Under the pieces are notes generated by a model, which was not told the DNA's origin, made no database searches, and saw only the letters and a list, made by a program, of their open reading frames with translations. Both the position numbers and the translations under genes were made by a program. From assembly GCF_025717065.2 (NCBI RefSeq), contig NZ_JAOVZO020000003.1:558001-622000 (forward strand): a DNA stretch of 64,000 bases. The letters run 5' to 3'. Source of the DNA: Tahibacter soli. GTDB lineage: Bacteria > Pseudomonadota > Gammaproteobacteria > Xanthomonadales > Rhodanobacteraceae. Numbering within the stretch: position 1 is the stretch's first letter; each line of letters begins with the position of its first letter. This document shows positions 51,470 through 60,627 of the stretch, one piece after another.

Positions 51470-52182
51470 GGTGACGTCCTTGGAACGGTTGAATTTTTAT
51501 CGTTGTGTCCGGCGGCCGGACCGGGTGTTGCCGAGTGTGCGCCGGCCGGCCCGCGATCGCCGCCGGCCGTTGACGAATCGTTGCCGTGAGCCCGCAAAAA
51601 GGCCGTGACGACACGATCGACCCACGCCTGCCGCGCCCGAGCCGTATCGCGCCCCGGCAGGCCGACGCGGCGGCGGTCGACGTCGAACCCGACCAGCATG
51701 CCGAGCAGCATTTCGGCGAGCGCCGACGGATCGTCGCGGACGAGTTCGCCGCGCTCCATGGCACGGGCGAAGCTCGCGGCGAGCCGCGTTCGCATCGACT
51801 CGAAACCGGCTTCGAACAAGGCGCGCGCATCGTCGGGATAACGCGCGAGGTCGGCCGAGAACATACGCACGGCGGCGATCGTCCGCGGCTGCGCGAGGTG
51901 TTCCTGGTGGGCGAGCGCGAAGGCGCGCAGCGCCGACGCGAAATCGGTGCCGCCGTCCTCGAGCGACGCGCCGATCGGCGCGGCGACGTCGTTGACGACG
52001 CTGCGGAACAGCCCTTCCTTGCTGCCGAAATGGCGATACACCGTCTGCTTGGAACAGCCGGCGCGCTGCGCCACGGCGTCCATGCTCACGGCATAGCCCA
52101 TTTCGAACAGCAGCTCGATCGCGGCGTCGCGCATGCGCTGCTGGCGCCGGTCGGCGGGGGAGCGGTTGGTCGTTTCCTGCAT
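51466..52182 (-). CDS. TetR-family repressor of the RND pump
   Basis: A 238-residue regulator with an N-terminal TetR helix-turn-helix (RDAAIELLFEMGYAVSMDAV, AQRAGCSKQTVYRHFGSKE) and a ligand-binding C-terminal domain of the AcrR_C type (FARAMERGELVRDDPSALAEM). It probably represses its own operon with the pump until a drug binds. The start at base 52182 (MQETTNRS) is chosen; a start 36 bases upstream would read through the operator. It is the first gene of the unit, and its last codons overlap the adaptor start. Confidence 0.92.
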   Translation of the reverse strand: MQETTNRSPADRRQQRMRDAAIELLFEMGYAVSMDAVAQRAGCSKQTVYRHFGSKEGLFRSVVNDVAAPIGASLEDGGTDFASALRAFALAHQEHLAQPRTIAAVRMFSADLARYPDDARALFEAGFESMRTRLAASFARAMERGELVRDDPSALAEMLLGMLVGFDVDRRRVGLPGRDTARARQAWVDRVVTAFLRAHGNDSSTAGGDRGPAGAHSATPGPAAGHNDKNSTVPRTSP

Positions 52183-52189
52183 GGGTGAG

Positions 52190-52204
52190 ACTGGACCGTC
52201 CAGT
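52190..52204. promoter_or_regulatory. Perfect palindromic operator of the pump operon
   Basis: ACTGGACCGTCCAGT is a perfect 7-1-7 palindrome lying 8 bases upstream of the repressor start. On the minus strand a TAGAAT box lies just upstream of it. Binding here would block transcription start or early elongation. Confidence 0.7.
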
Positions 52205-52375
52205 ACAGTAATGGCGCGCATTCTAAATGACGCACCGCGACAATGAACAACCCGTGTCGACGAAAGTCGTGAAGGTTTGTTTAGGTTCGCTTCAGTCCGA
52301 AGCGGCCTCATGGTGTTGTGCCGCGCGGCCCGCTCGCGCGACGATTCGCGCCGCCGCCGCTGCCGTTCCGATCGC

Positions 52376-52819
52376 ATGCTCAGACCGTTGGCCATTGTCG
52401 TGATGCTGTTTTCTGCCGGCCCCGGCGCCGCCGCGCCGGGCTGGCTCGCGCATGCCGAACATCGCGCCGTGTTCACGCTGCGCGGTGCGATCGAATGCGC
52501 GCCGGCCTGCGACGGCGGCGACGCCGACGTGACGCTCGTCGATGCGGGCGATCTCGACAACTCGCGCGCGCGCCGGCGCGAGGCGTTCGGTCACGCGAAC
52601 GTGCGCACCAACGCGCGGTTCCGCTTTTCGGTCGCGCACGAGTGGGGCCGCGACGAAGTGGCCGGCGAAGGCGCGTCGCTGTCGGCGTTCGTCGTCACCG
52701 TCGAGCGGGAGGGTTGCGAGCCGTTCGAGCGCGAGTTTCGTTTTCGTCTCGAACGCTCGGAGGAACTGAGCTTCAATCTCGGCGCCGTGCACCTCGACTG
52801 CCGGCGCGGCCGACGCTGA
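52376..52819 (+). CDS. Small secreted hypothetical protein
   Basis: A 147-residue protein with a signal peptide (LRPLAIVVMLFSAGPGAAA). The mature part has a cysteine pair (ECAPACDGG), repeated acidic/basic stretches, FVVTVEREGCEPFEREFRF and a terminal Cys before RRGRR. It looks like a compact beta-sandwich with disulfides, but I recognise no family. The ATG at 52376 is chosen because it starts the signal peptide; no strong ribosome site is seen. It is divergent from the tetR-like gene and 112 bp upstream of gdh2. Confidence 0.6.
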   Translation: MLRPLAIVVMLFSAGPGAAAPGWLAHAEHRAVFTLRGAIECAPACDGGDADVTLVDAGDLDNSRARRREAFGHANVRTNARFRFSVAHEWGRDEVAGEGASLSAFVVTVEREGCEPFEREFRFRLERSEELSFNLGAVHLDCRRGRR

Positions 52820-52931
52820 ACGACACCGGTGGTACGAGCTTAAACGTCCGTTTCTCCGAGGTTTTCGTCTGGATTCGACGTAAGGCGAAGCGTATCCTTC
52901 CGCGCTTCCTACACCGCTTCCAGGGAAGCTC

Positions 52932-55900
52932 ATGTCCGCCAAGAGCGAGATTGCGCAGGCGCCGGCCGTCGAGGCCGTGCTGACGGAACTCAAGACCAAA
53001 CTGACTTCGGCGCGTCTGAAGGAGGCGCAGACCTTCGCCTCACACCTCTTGAAGCGCGTCGGCGCCGAGGATCTCGCGGCCCGGCCGGCGGCGCAGTGGG
53101 CGGCGATGGCGCAGGACATGCTCGACTTCGTGCGCGTGCGCAAGGCCGGACAGCCGAACGTGCGCGTGTTCAATCCGACGCTCGACGAACACGGCTACGA
53201 ATCGACCCACAGCGTGCTCGAAGTGTGCACCGACGATTCGCCGTTCCTCGTCGACTCCGTCGGCATGGCGATCAACGCCGCGGGCCTCCTCGTGCACGCG
53301 ATCGTGCATCCGGTGTTCACGGTCGAACGCGACGCCGGCGGCCACGTGCTGTCGCTCGCCGTCGACGGCGACGGCGGCAAGGGCCGCAGCGAATCGGTGA
53401 TGCATTTCGAGATCACGCGAATCGCGGAGGCCGAAGAAATCAAGCGCGTGCGCGACAGCGTGGCGCGCGCGCTCAACGACGTGCGCTGCGCCGTCGGCGA
53501 CTGGCAGTCGATGCGCGGCAAGATGCTCGCGCTCGCCGACGACCTCGCCACGCGCAAGCTGCCGGTCGACGCGGCCGGCGTCGCCGAGGCGCAGGAATTC
53601 CTGCGCTTCGTCGCGGAAGACCATTTCACTTTCCTGGGTTATCGCGAGTACGCGGTCGACCGGCATGGCGGCGAAGACGTGCTGGCGACGGTCGCGGGTT
53701 CCGGCCTCGGCATCCTGCGCGGCGACGACCATGCCGGGCCGCGTCCGCTCAAGACGCTCGCCGCGCGCGACCTGCCGCAGTCGGGCTCGATGGACGCGAT
53801 CATCCTGACCAAGACGAATTCGCGCGCGACCGTGCATCGTCCGGGCTACATGGACTACATCAGCGTGCTCGGCTTCAACGACGCCGGCGTGCCGGTGACC
53901 GAGCAGCGCTTCCTGGGCCTGTTCACGTCGGGCGCGTACATGCGCCGCCCGCAGGACGTGCCGCTCGTGCGCCAGAAGTTCGAGTCGGTGATGACGCGTT
54001 CGGGCCTGCGCCGCGAGTCGCACTCGGGCAAGGCGCTGCGCCACATCCTCGAAACCCTGCCGCGCGACGAGCTGTTCCAGGCGACCGAGGACGAACTCTA
54101 CGCGACCGCGACCGGCATCCTGTCGCTGCAGGAACGTACGCGTACGCGCCTGTTCGTGCGCCGCGACAAGTACGGCCGCTTCTTCTCGTGCCTCGTGTTC
54201 ATTCCGCGCGACCGCTTCGACGCCGCGACGCAGAAGCGCATCGAGGAAATGTTGAAGCGCACGCTGCACGGCGATCGCGTCGACTCGACCGCGCAGGTCG
54301 GCGAATCGGCGCTCGCGCGCCTGCACCTCGTGATTCGCCCGAAGGCCGGCGAGAAGCCGCGCTACGACGTCGCCGAGATCGAGCAGAAGCTCGCCGCGCT
54401 CGTGCGCAACTGGGCCGACGAACTGCGCGACGCGCTCGTGCAGAAGCACGGCGAAGACAAGGGCATCAAGCTCGCCAACCGCTACGGCCGCGCGCTGCCC
54501 GCCTCGTACATCGAGGAAGTGACGCCGCACGTCGCCGTCGGCGACGTCGAAGCCGCCGCCAGCCTGCGCGGCCAGGACGACATCCGCCTGTCGCTGTACC
54601 GCTCGCGCAAGAAGGGCGAGGGCCTGCGCTTCAAGCTGTTCCGCTACGGCACGCCGATCACGCTGTCCGAAGCGCTGCCGATGCTCGAGAACATGGGCCT
54701 GCGCATCATCTCCGAGCACCCGTACGAAATGGATCTCGGCGAATCGACGATCGCGATCCAGGACTTCGACGTGCAGCCGGCCGCGCGCTGCGAGTTCGAC
54801 ATCGACGAAATTCGCGACGCGTTCCAGAACGCGTTCGAGCGCATCTGGCGCGGCCAGGCCGAGAACGACGGCTTCAACAAGCTGATCCTCGGCGCTCAGA
54901 TGGAATGGCGCCAGGTCGCGATGCTGCGCGGCTACTGCAAGTACCTCCTGCAGACCGGCGTGCCGTTCTCGCAGGCGTACATGGAAGAAACGCTCAATCA
55001 CTATCCGGCGATCGCGGGCCTGCTCGTCGAGCTGTTCGAAATCAAGTTCGACCCCGCGCGCGAGAATCTGTCGAAGGCCGCGCTCGATCACGCGAAGAAG
55101 CGCCTCGCCAAGGAGCTCGAAGCGCTCGTCCCCGAAGACGTGCGCACGACGAGCGCCGCGACGTTCGACGCGCTGTACGCCTCGCGCGGCGAATCGCGCG
55201 ACGCGCAGGCCGAAGCCACGATCGCGACGATCCGCGTGCTGCTCGACCGCGTCGCGAGCCTCGACGAAGACCGCATCCTGCGCAGCTTCATGGCCGTGAT
55301 CCGCGCGACGCTGCGCACCGGCTACTACCAGACCGCCGGCGGCAAGCCGAAGGACTACATCAGCTTCAAGTTCGATCCGGCCCAGGTGCCCGACCTGCCC
55401 AAGCCGCGTCCGTACCGCGAAATCTTCGTGTACTCGCCGCGCGTGGAAGGCGTGCATCTGCGCTTCGGTCCGGTCGCGCGCGGCGGCCTGCGCTGGTCCG
55501 ACCGCCGCGAAGACTTCCGCACCGAAGTGCTCGGCCTCGTCAAGGCGCAGATGGTCAAGAACACCGTGATCGTGCCGGTCGGCGCGAAGGGCGGCTTCTT
55601 CGTCAAGCGTCCGCCGGCCGGCGGCGACCGCGACGCCGTGTTCGCCGAAGGCATCGCGTGCTATCGCATGTTCATCAACGGCCTGCTCGACATCACCGAC
55701 AACCTCGTCGACGGCAAGGTGGTGCATCCGCAGAACGTCGTGCGCCATGACGCGGACGATCCGTATCTCGTCGTCGCCGCGGACAAGGGCACGGCCACTT
55801 TTTCCGATATCGCCAATTCCATTTCCGCCGATCACGGCTTCTGGCTCGACGACGCGTTCGCGTCGGGCGGCTCGGTCGGCTACGACCACAAGGGCATGGG

Positions 55901-57887
55901 CATCACGGCGAAGGGCGGCTGGGAGTCGGTCAAGCGCCACTTCCGCGCGCTCGGCCGCGACAGCCAGAGCGAAGACTTCACCTGCGTCGGCATCGGCGAC
56001 ATGTCCGGCGACGTGTTCGGCAACGGCATGCTGCTGTCCAGGCACATCCGCCTGCTCGCCGCGTTCGACCACCGCCACATCTTCCTCGACCCGAACCCCG
56101 ATGCCGCGACGTCGTTCGTCGAGCGCGAGCGCATGTTCGCGCTGCCGCGCTCGTCGTGGGCCGACTACGACACGAAGCTCATTTCGGCCGGCGGCGGCAT
56201 CTATCCGCGCGGCGCGAAGACGATTCCGGTATCGCGCGAAGTGCGCGCGGCGCTCGGCATCGAGGGCGACGCCGACTCGCTGCCGCCGAACGACCTGATG
56301 CGCGCGATCCTGAAGGCGCCGGTCGACCTGTTGTGGAACGGCGGCATCGGCACGTACGTGAAATCGGAGGGCGAAACGAACGCCGAAGTCGGCGACCGCG
56401 CGAACAACGCGCTGCGCATCAACGGCAGCGAACTGCGCGCAAAGCTCGTCGGCGAAGGCGGCAACCTCGGCATGACGCAGCGCGGCCGTATCGAGGCTGC
56501 GTTGAACGGCGTGCTGCTCAATACCGACTTCATCGACAACTCGGCCGGCGTCGACACGTCCGACCACGAGGTCAACATCAAGATTCTGCTCGGCGACGCG
56601 GTCAAGCGCGACGAGCTGACGCTCGAGGCGCGCAACAAGCTGCTCGCCGACATGACCGACGAAGTCGAGCGTCTGGTGCTGATCGACAACTACCGCCAGA
56701 ACCAGGCGATCAGCGTGATGGAGCGCATGTCGGTCAGCCGCCTGGGCGCCAAGCAGCATTTCGTGCGCACGCTCGAATCGCAGGGGCTGCTCGACCGCCA
56801 GCTCGAATACCTGCCGAGCGACGCCGAATTCGCCGAGCGCAAGGCGCGCGGCCTGGGCCTGACGCGTCCGGAGCTGTCGATCCTCCTGTCGTACTCCAAG
56901 ATCGTGCTGTTCCAGCAACTGCTCGATTCGGACGTGCCCGAAGACGCGTACCTGTCGCGCGAACTCAAGCGCTACTTCCCGGGCCCGCTGCAGACGAAGT
57001 ACGCCGAGCACATGGAGCGGCATCGCCTGAAACGCGAGATCATCGCCACGGCGGTGACGAACTCGATGATCAACCGCATGGGCGCGACGTTCGTGCTGCG
57101 CATGCAGGAGGACACGGGGCAGGCGCCGGCGCCGGTCGCCAAGGCGTACACGATCGCGCGCGAAGTGCTCGACGCGCGCGCGCTGTGGAGCGAGATCGAA
57201 GCGCTCGACGGCAAGGTCAACGGCAACGCGCAGATCGACGCGCTGCTGGTGATCTGGCAGCTGTTGCGCAACATGACGCGCTGGCTGCTCAACCACCCCG
57301 GCGAGTCGCTCGACATCGCCAAGGCCGTGGCGCGCTACGAGCCGGGCATGCTCGAGCTCAAGAAGTCGCTCAAGGACGTGATCTCGCCGACCGAACGCGC
57401 GACGTACGAAGCGGCGCGCGAGCGCTGGATCGGCCAGGGCTTTCCGGCCGGCCTCGCCGAACAGCTCGCCGGCGTGCCGGCGCTCGGTTCGGCGCTCGAC
57501 ATCATCCACGTCGGCGAAGAGTCGAAGTTGAAGATTGCGCAAGTTGCCGAAGTGTACTATTCGCTCGGCGAGGCGCTGCACCTGAAGTGGCTGATGGGCA
57601 AGATCGAGGAGCTCGCGGTCGAGAGCCGCTGGCACGCGCACGCGCGCGGTTCGCTGCGCGACGAACTGTACGTGCAGCATCGCGCGCTCGCGGCGCAAGT
57701 GCTGGCCAAGGGCGGCAAGGCGAAGGGCGGCGAGCTCGTCGACGCGTGGCTCAACCGCGACGATCAGTCGCTGAAGTTCACGCTCGGCATGTTCGCCGAC
57801 ATGCGCACGCAGGTGATCACCGACTATCCGATCGTGTCGGTCGCGGTGCGCCGCCTCGCGCAGCTGGTGCAGGCCGGCGCGCGCTGA
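52932..57887 (+). CDS. gdh2: NAD-dependent glutamate dehydrogenase (large, GDH2-type)
   Basis: Oxidative deamination of glutamate to 2-oxoglutarate and ammonia with NAD. The 1651-residue protein is of the 180-kDa bacterial class: an N-terminal ACT-like regulatory half (DDSPFLVDSVGMAIN), the dehydrogenase domain with PYREIFVYSPRVEGVHLRFG, ARGGLRWSDRREDFRTEVLGL and the catalytic-lysine stretch KGGFFVKRPP, the Rossmann part (DMSGDVFGNGMLLSRHI), and a long C-terminal helical region. The ATG at 52932 has AGGGAAG upstream. The gene stands alone, and the glutamate made by the hut genes could feed it. A strong hairpin follows. Confidence 0.96.
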   Translation: MSAKSEIAQAPAVEAVLTELKTKLTSARLKEAQTFASHLLKRVGAEDLAARPAAQWAAMAQDMLDFVRVRKAGQPNVRVFNPTLDEHGYESTHSVLEVCTDDSPFLVDSVGMAINAAGLLVHAIVHPVFTVERDAGGHVLSLAVDGDGGKGRSESVMHFEITRIAEAEEIKRVRDSVARALNDVRCAVGDWQSMRGKMLALADDLATRKLPVDAAGVAEAQEFLRFVAEDHFTFLGYREYAVDRHGGEDVLATVAGSGLGILRGDDHAGPRPLKTLAARDLPQSGSMDAIILTKTNSRATVHRPGYMDYISVLGFNDAGVPVTEQRFLGLFTSGAYMRRPQDVPLVRQKFESVMTRSGLRRESHSGKALRHILETLPRDELFQATEDELYATATGILSLQERTRTRLFVRRDKYGRFFSCLVFIPRDRFDAATQKRIEEMLKRTLHGDRVDSTAQVGESALARLHLVIRPKAGEKPRYDVAEIEQKLAALVRNWADELRDALVQKHGEDKGIKLANRYGRALPASYIEEVTPHVAVGDVEAAASLRGQDDIRLSLYRSRKKGEGLRFKLFRYGTPITLSEALPMLENMGLRIISEHPYEMDLGESTIAIQDFDVQPAARCEFDIDEIRDAFQNAFERIWRGQAENDGFNKLILGAQMEWRQVAMLRGYCKYLLQTGVPFSQAYMEETLNHYPAIAGLLVELFEIKFDPARENLSKAALDHAKKRLAKELEALVPEDVRTTSAATFDALYASRGESRDAQAEATIATIRVLLDRVASLDEDRILRSFMAVIRATLRTGYYQTAGGKPKDYISFKFDPAQVPDLPKPRPYREIFVYSPRVEGVHLRFGPVARGGLRWSDRREDFRTEVLGLVKAQMVKNTVIVPVGAKGGFFVKRPPAGGDRDAVFAEGIACYRMFINGLLDITDNLVDGKVVHPQNVVRHDADDPYLVVAADKGTATFSDIANSISADHGFWLDDAFASGGSVGYDHKGMGITAKGGWESVKRHFRALGRDSQSEDFTCVGIGDMSGDVFGNGMLLSRHIRLLAAFDHRHIFLDPNPDAATSFVERERMFALPRSSWADYDTKLISAGGGIYPRGAKTIPVSREVRAALGIEGDADSLPPNDLMRAILKAPVDLLWNGGIGTYVKSEGETNAEVGDRANNALRINGSELRAKLVGEGGNLGMTQRGRIEAALNGVLLNTDFIDNSAGVDTSDHEVNIKILLGDAVKRDELTLEARNKLLADMTDEVERLVLIDNYRQNQAISVMERMSVSRLGAKQHFVRTLESQGLLDRQLEYLPSDAEFAERKARGLGLTRPELSILLSYSKIVLFQQLLDSDVPEDAYLSRELKRYFPGPLQTKYAEHMERHRLKREIIATAVTNSMINRMGATFVLRMQEDTGQAPAPVAKAYTIAREVLDARALWSEIEALDGKVNGNAQIDALLVIWQLLRNMTRWLLNHPGESLDIAKAVARYEPGMLELKKSLKDVISPTERATYEAARERWIGQGFPAGLAEQLAGVPALGSALDIIHVGEESKLKIAQVAEVYYSLGEALHLKWLMGKIEELAVESRWHAHARGSLRDELYVQHRALAAQVLAKGGKAKGGELVDAWLNRDDQSLKFTLGMFADMRTQVITDYPIVSVAVRRLAQLVQAGAR

Positions 57888-57909
57888 GCGCCATGCGGTA
57901 ATGTGAAAA

Positions 57910-57938
57910 CGTCGCCCGGCCGCAACGGCCGGGCGACG
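57910..57938 (+). terminator. Terminator-like hairpin after gdh2
   Basis: CGTCGCCCGGCCG (57910-57922), loop CAA, and its perfect 13-base complement (57926-57938), 22 bases after the stop. There is no T-run. Confidence 0.55.
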
Positions 57939-58023
57939 CCGCGGCAACGAGCGCGCGATGCGTCATTGCCGATCGGTCCGCGTCGGATACACTCGGCCCC
58001 CGGCCAGCCGAGCTTTCGTCGCC

Positions 58024-58788
58024 ATGAACCAGCGGGTCCATTTCGCCGCCAGCAAGACCGAAGACGCCCAGGCCGCGCTTGCGCTGATGCGAGAACGCTA
58101 CGGCGAGACGCCGATCGACGAGGCGGAAGTGATCGTTGCGCTCGGCGGCGACGGCTTCATGCTGCAGACGCTGCACCGCCACCATGCGCGCGCCCTGCCG
58201 GTGTACGGCATGAAGCTCGGTTCGGTCGGGTTTCTGATGAACCAGTACCGTCCCGACGAGCTCGCCGATCGCGTTGCGCGCGCGGTGCCGACGATGCTGC
58301 GTCCGCTCGTGATGGACGTGCAGACCGAATCGGGTTCGAGCGTCACCGCGCTTGCGTTCAACGAGGTGTCTCTGCTGCGCCAGACGAAGCAGGCCGCGCA
58401 CGTGCGCGTGTCGCTCAACGGCGCGACGAAGCTCGAAGAACTCGTCTGCGACGGCATCCTCGTGTCGACGCCGGCCGGTTCCACCGCGTACAACCTGTCG
58501 GCGCACGGGCCGATCCTGCCGCTCGGCACGAACGTGCTGGCGATGACGCCGATCAGCCCGTTCCGCCCGCGCCGCTGGCGCGGCGCGATCCTGCCCGCGA
58601 CGACCGAAGTGAAATTCGAGATTCTCGACCCGTACAAGCGGCCGGTCAGCGCGACCGCCGATTCGTACGAGGTGCGCGACATCGTCGAGGTGACCGTACG
58701 GGAATCGTGCGAGCGCACGGTGAGCCTTCTGTTCGATCCCGAACACAATCTCGAGGACCGCATCTTGAACGAGCAGTTCGAGATTTGA
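58024..58788 (+). CDS. nadK: NAD kinase
   Basis: Phosphorylates NAD to NADP with ATP. The 254-residue protein has the kinase signature GGDG at residues 41-44 ([14 protein letters not shown]), the NE/D motif FNEVSLLR and the donor-site segment [19 protein letters not shown]. It is shorter than E. coli NadK (292 residues) because it lacks part of the N-terminal region, as in several Xanthomonadales and alphaproteobacterial forms. The start MNQRVHF at 58024 is chosen for the family N-terminus; the frame is open further upstream. Confidence 0.95.
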   Translation: MNQRVHFAASKTEDAQAALALMRERYGETPIDEAEVIVALGGDGFMLQTLHRHHARALPVYGMKLGSVGFLMNQYRPDELADRVARAVPTMLRPLVMDVQTESGSSVTALAFNEVSLLRQTKQAAHVRVSLNGATKLEELVCDGILVSTPAGSTAYNLSAHGPILPLGTNVLAMTPISPFRPRRWRGAILPATTEVKFEILDPYKRPVSATADSYEVRDIVEVTVRESCERTVSLLFDPEHNLEDRILNEQFEI

Positions 58789-58940
58789 GGGACGGTACAC
58801 CGCGAGCCGTGCCGATCGGACCGGTAGCTGCCGTCCGTCGCGCCAGCGCCCACCAGGTTGTCACGGACGACGCGATTTGTTCGGTGTGGCGTTGCGAAAA
58901 TTGCGCTAAAGTCGGTCGCTGATCTCTGCCGGAAACGCCG

Positions 58941-60437
58941 ATGCGCCTTGCCACGACCCTGTTGCGCCTAACGCCGCTCGCCATCGCCTGCGCGAGTTTC
59001 GGCGCGTCCGCCGCCGCGATCGACCCGCCGCTCGCGCGCGCCCTCGCGGCCGGCGGCACCGTCGAGGCGATCGTCGCGTTCGACGACCGCGCCGTTCCGG
59101 CGCTCGTCGACCCCAACGCCGACGTCGTCGCACGGCGCACCGCCTGGATCGCGATGCTGCGCGCCACCGCCGAGCGCTCGCAGTCGGCGCTGCTGGCGCG
59201 TCTTCGCGACGACGGCGTCGAGCATCGCGCGTACTGGATCAACAACACTGTCTGGGTGCGCGCCGACGCGGCGACGATCGCGGCGATCGCGCAGCGCGAC
59301 GACGTCGCCGCCGTCTACGCCAACGCGCCGATGCGCCAGTCGCTGCCCCCGCTCGAAGGCGCGCCGTCGAACGAGGCCGCGCTCGCGGTCGAATGGGGCG
59401 TGGCGAAGATCCGCGCGCCTGAAGTCTGGGCCGCCGGCTTCACGGGGCAGGGCGTCGTCGTGTCGGGGCAGGACACCGGCTACCAGTGGGATCATCCGGC
59501 GCTGAAGGCCAAGTACCGCGGCTGGAACGGCGCGACCGCCGACCACAACTACAACTGGCACGACGGCATCCATTCGGGCGGCGTCGCGACGTGCCCGGCG
59601 AATTCGCCGGCGCCGTGCGACGACAACAGCCACGGCACCCACACGATGGGCACGATCGTGGGTGCCGACGGCGCCAACCAGATCGGCGTGGCGCCCGACG
59701 CGCGATGGATCGGCTGCCGCAACATGAATTCGGGCACCGGCACGCCGCAAACCTACATCGACTGCATGCAGTGGCTGCTCGCGCCGACCGATCTTGCCGG
59801 CGGCAATCCCGACCCGGCGAAGGCGCCCGACGTCATCAACAATTCGTGGGGCTGCCCCGAGGCGCCGCCGCCGACCGGCGAAAACTGCACGCCGACGACG
59901 ATCCTGCAGTCGGCCGTCGATGCGCTCGTGGACGGCGGCATCTTCTTCGTCGCCTCGGCCGGCAACGGCGGCTCGTCGTGCTCGACGATCACCGATCCGC
60001 CGGCGATCTACGCCAAGTCGTTCGTCGTGGGCTCAACCACGTCGACCGACGCGATGTCGAGCTTCTCCAGCCGCGGCCCGGTCGCGGGCGTAGCCGACAA
60101 GCCCGACGTATCGGCGCCCGGTTCGAACGTGCGCTCGAGCGTTCCGGGCAACGGCTACGGCGCCAAGAGCGGCACCAGCATGGCGGGCCCGCACGTCGCG
60201 GGCGCCGCGGCGCTCGTGCTGTCGGCGGCGCCCTCGCTGCGCGGCCATCCCGACCAGATCGCGGCGATTCTGCGCGCGACGTCGGTGCACATCACCAGCA
60301 CCCAGGTCTGCGGCGGCGTGGCGGCGACCACGTTCCCCAATCCCGTGCAGGGCTACGGCCGCATCGACGCCTACGCGGCCGTGCAGGCCGCCATCGCCGC
60401 TTCCGACGCGATTTACGAGGACGGCTTCGAGCCCTGA
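58941..60437 (+). CDS. Secreted subtilisin-like serine protease (first of a tandem pair)
   Basis: A 498-residue S8 peptidase: signal peptide (LLRLTPLAIACASFGASA), an inhibitor-like propeptide (IVAFDDRAVPALV to VYANAPM) and the catalytic domain with the triad D178 (GQDTGYQWDH), H231 (SHGTHTMGT) and S413 (GTSMAGPH). The oxyanion asparagine lies in SAGNGG. Four or more cysteines may form disulfides. The protein ends AIYEDGFEP, the tail also hinted at in the metalloprotease and the Spherulin-4-like protein. The ATG at 58941 follows a GCCGG segment; the ribosome site is weak. A close paralogue follows at 60628. Confidence 0.95.
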   Translation: MRLATTLLRLTPLAIACASFGASAAAIDPPLARALAAGGTVEAIVAFDDRAVPALVDPNADVVARRTAWIAMLRATAERSQSALLARLRDDGVEHRAYWINNTVWVRADAATIAAIAQRDDVAAVYANAPMRQSLPPLEGAPSNEAALAVEWGVAKIRAPEVWAAGFTGQGVVVSGQDTGYQWDHPALKAKYRGWNGATADHNYNWHDGIHSGGVATCPANSPAPCDDNSHGTHTMGTIVGADGANQIGVAPDARWIGCRNMNSGTGTPQTYIDCMQWLLAPTDLAGGNPDPAKAPDVINNSWGCPEAPPPTGENCTPTTILQSAVDALVDGGIFFVASAGNGGSSCSTITDPPAIYAKSFVVGSTTSTDAMSSFSSRGPVAGVADKPDVSAPGSNVRSSVPGNGYGAKSGTSMAGPHVAGAAALVLSAAPSLRGHPDQIAAILRATSVHITSTQVCGGVAATTFPNPVQGYGRIDAYAAVQAAIAASDAIYEDGFEP

Positions 60438-60575
60438 CGTTTTTGCGTTTTTACAATTCTGACAGGTATTTTTTGTCGGTAGTGGAATAGTGCGCGCAGG
60501 CTTGGCGCGCTATAGTCGGCGACGCAGAATCGCCGGCGCCCGCTGCGGGTGCTTCAGGGCGGCGATCGAAAGGCT

Positions 60576-60599
60576 CGCGGATCGACGATCCGCGTTTTT
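60576..60599 (+). terminator. Terminator hairpin in the leader of the second subtilase
   Basis: CGCGGATC (60576-60583), loop GAC, GATCCGCG (60587-60594) and five T form a good intrinsic terminator. It ends only 28 bases before the start codon at 60628. A TATAGT box lies near 60511 and another small hairpin (CGGCGA...TCGCCG) between. This fits a transcription attenuator or a riboswitch-like leader, or a terminator of the gene upstream. Confidence 0.7.
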
Positions 60600-60627
60600 C
60601 GTGTTCGCCGACCTGGAGGGATTACCG

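Noticed and set aside
55797-55810. GGCCACT-like match to the ends of the 164-bp element within gdh2
   Set aside because: Only seven bases match, inside a coding region, with no partner arm or central hairpin nearby.
53040-57947. Very long open frame antisense to gdh2
   Set aside because: In this high-GC sequence the reverse frame of a gene is often free of stops. The antisense protein is Arg/His/Ala-rich with no domain pattern, while the plus strand encodes a complete dehydrogenase.
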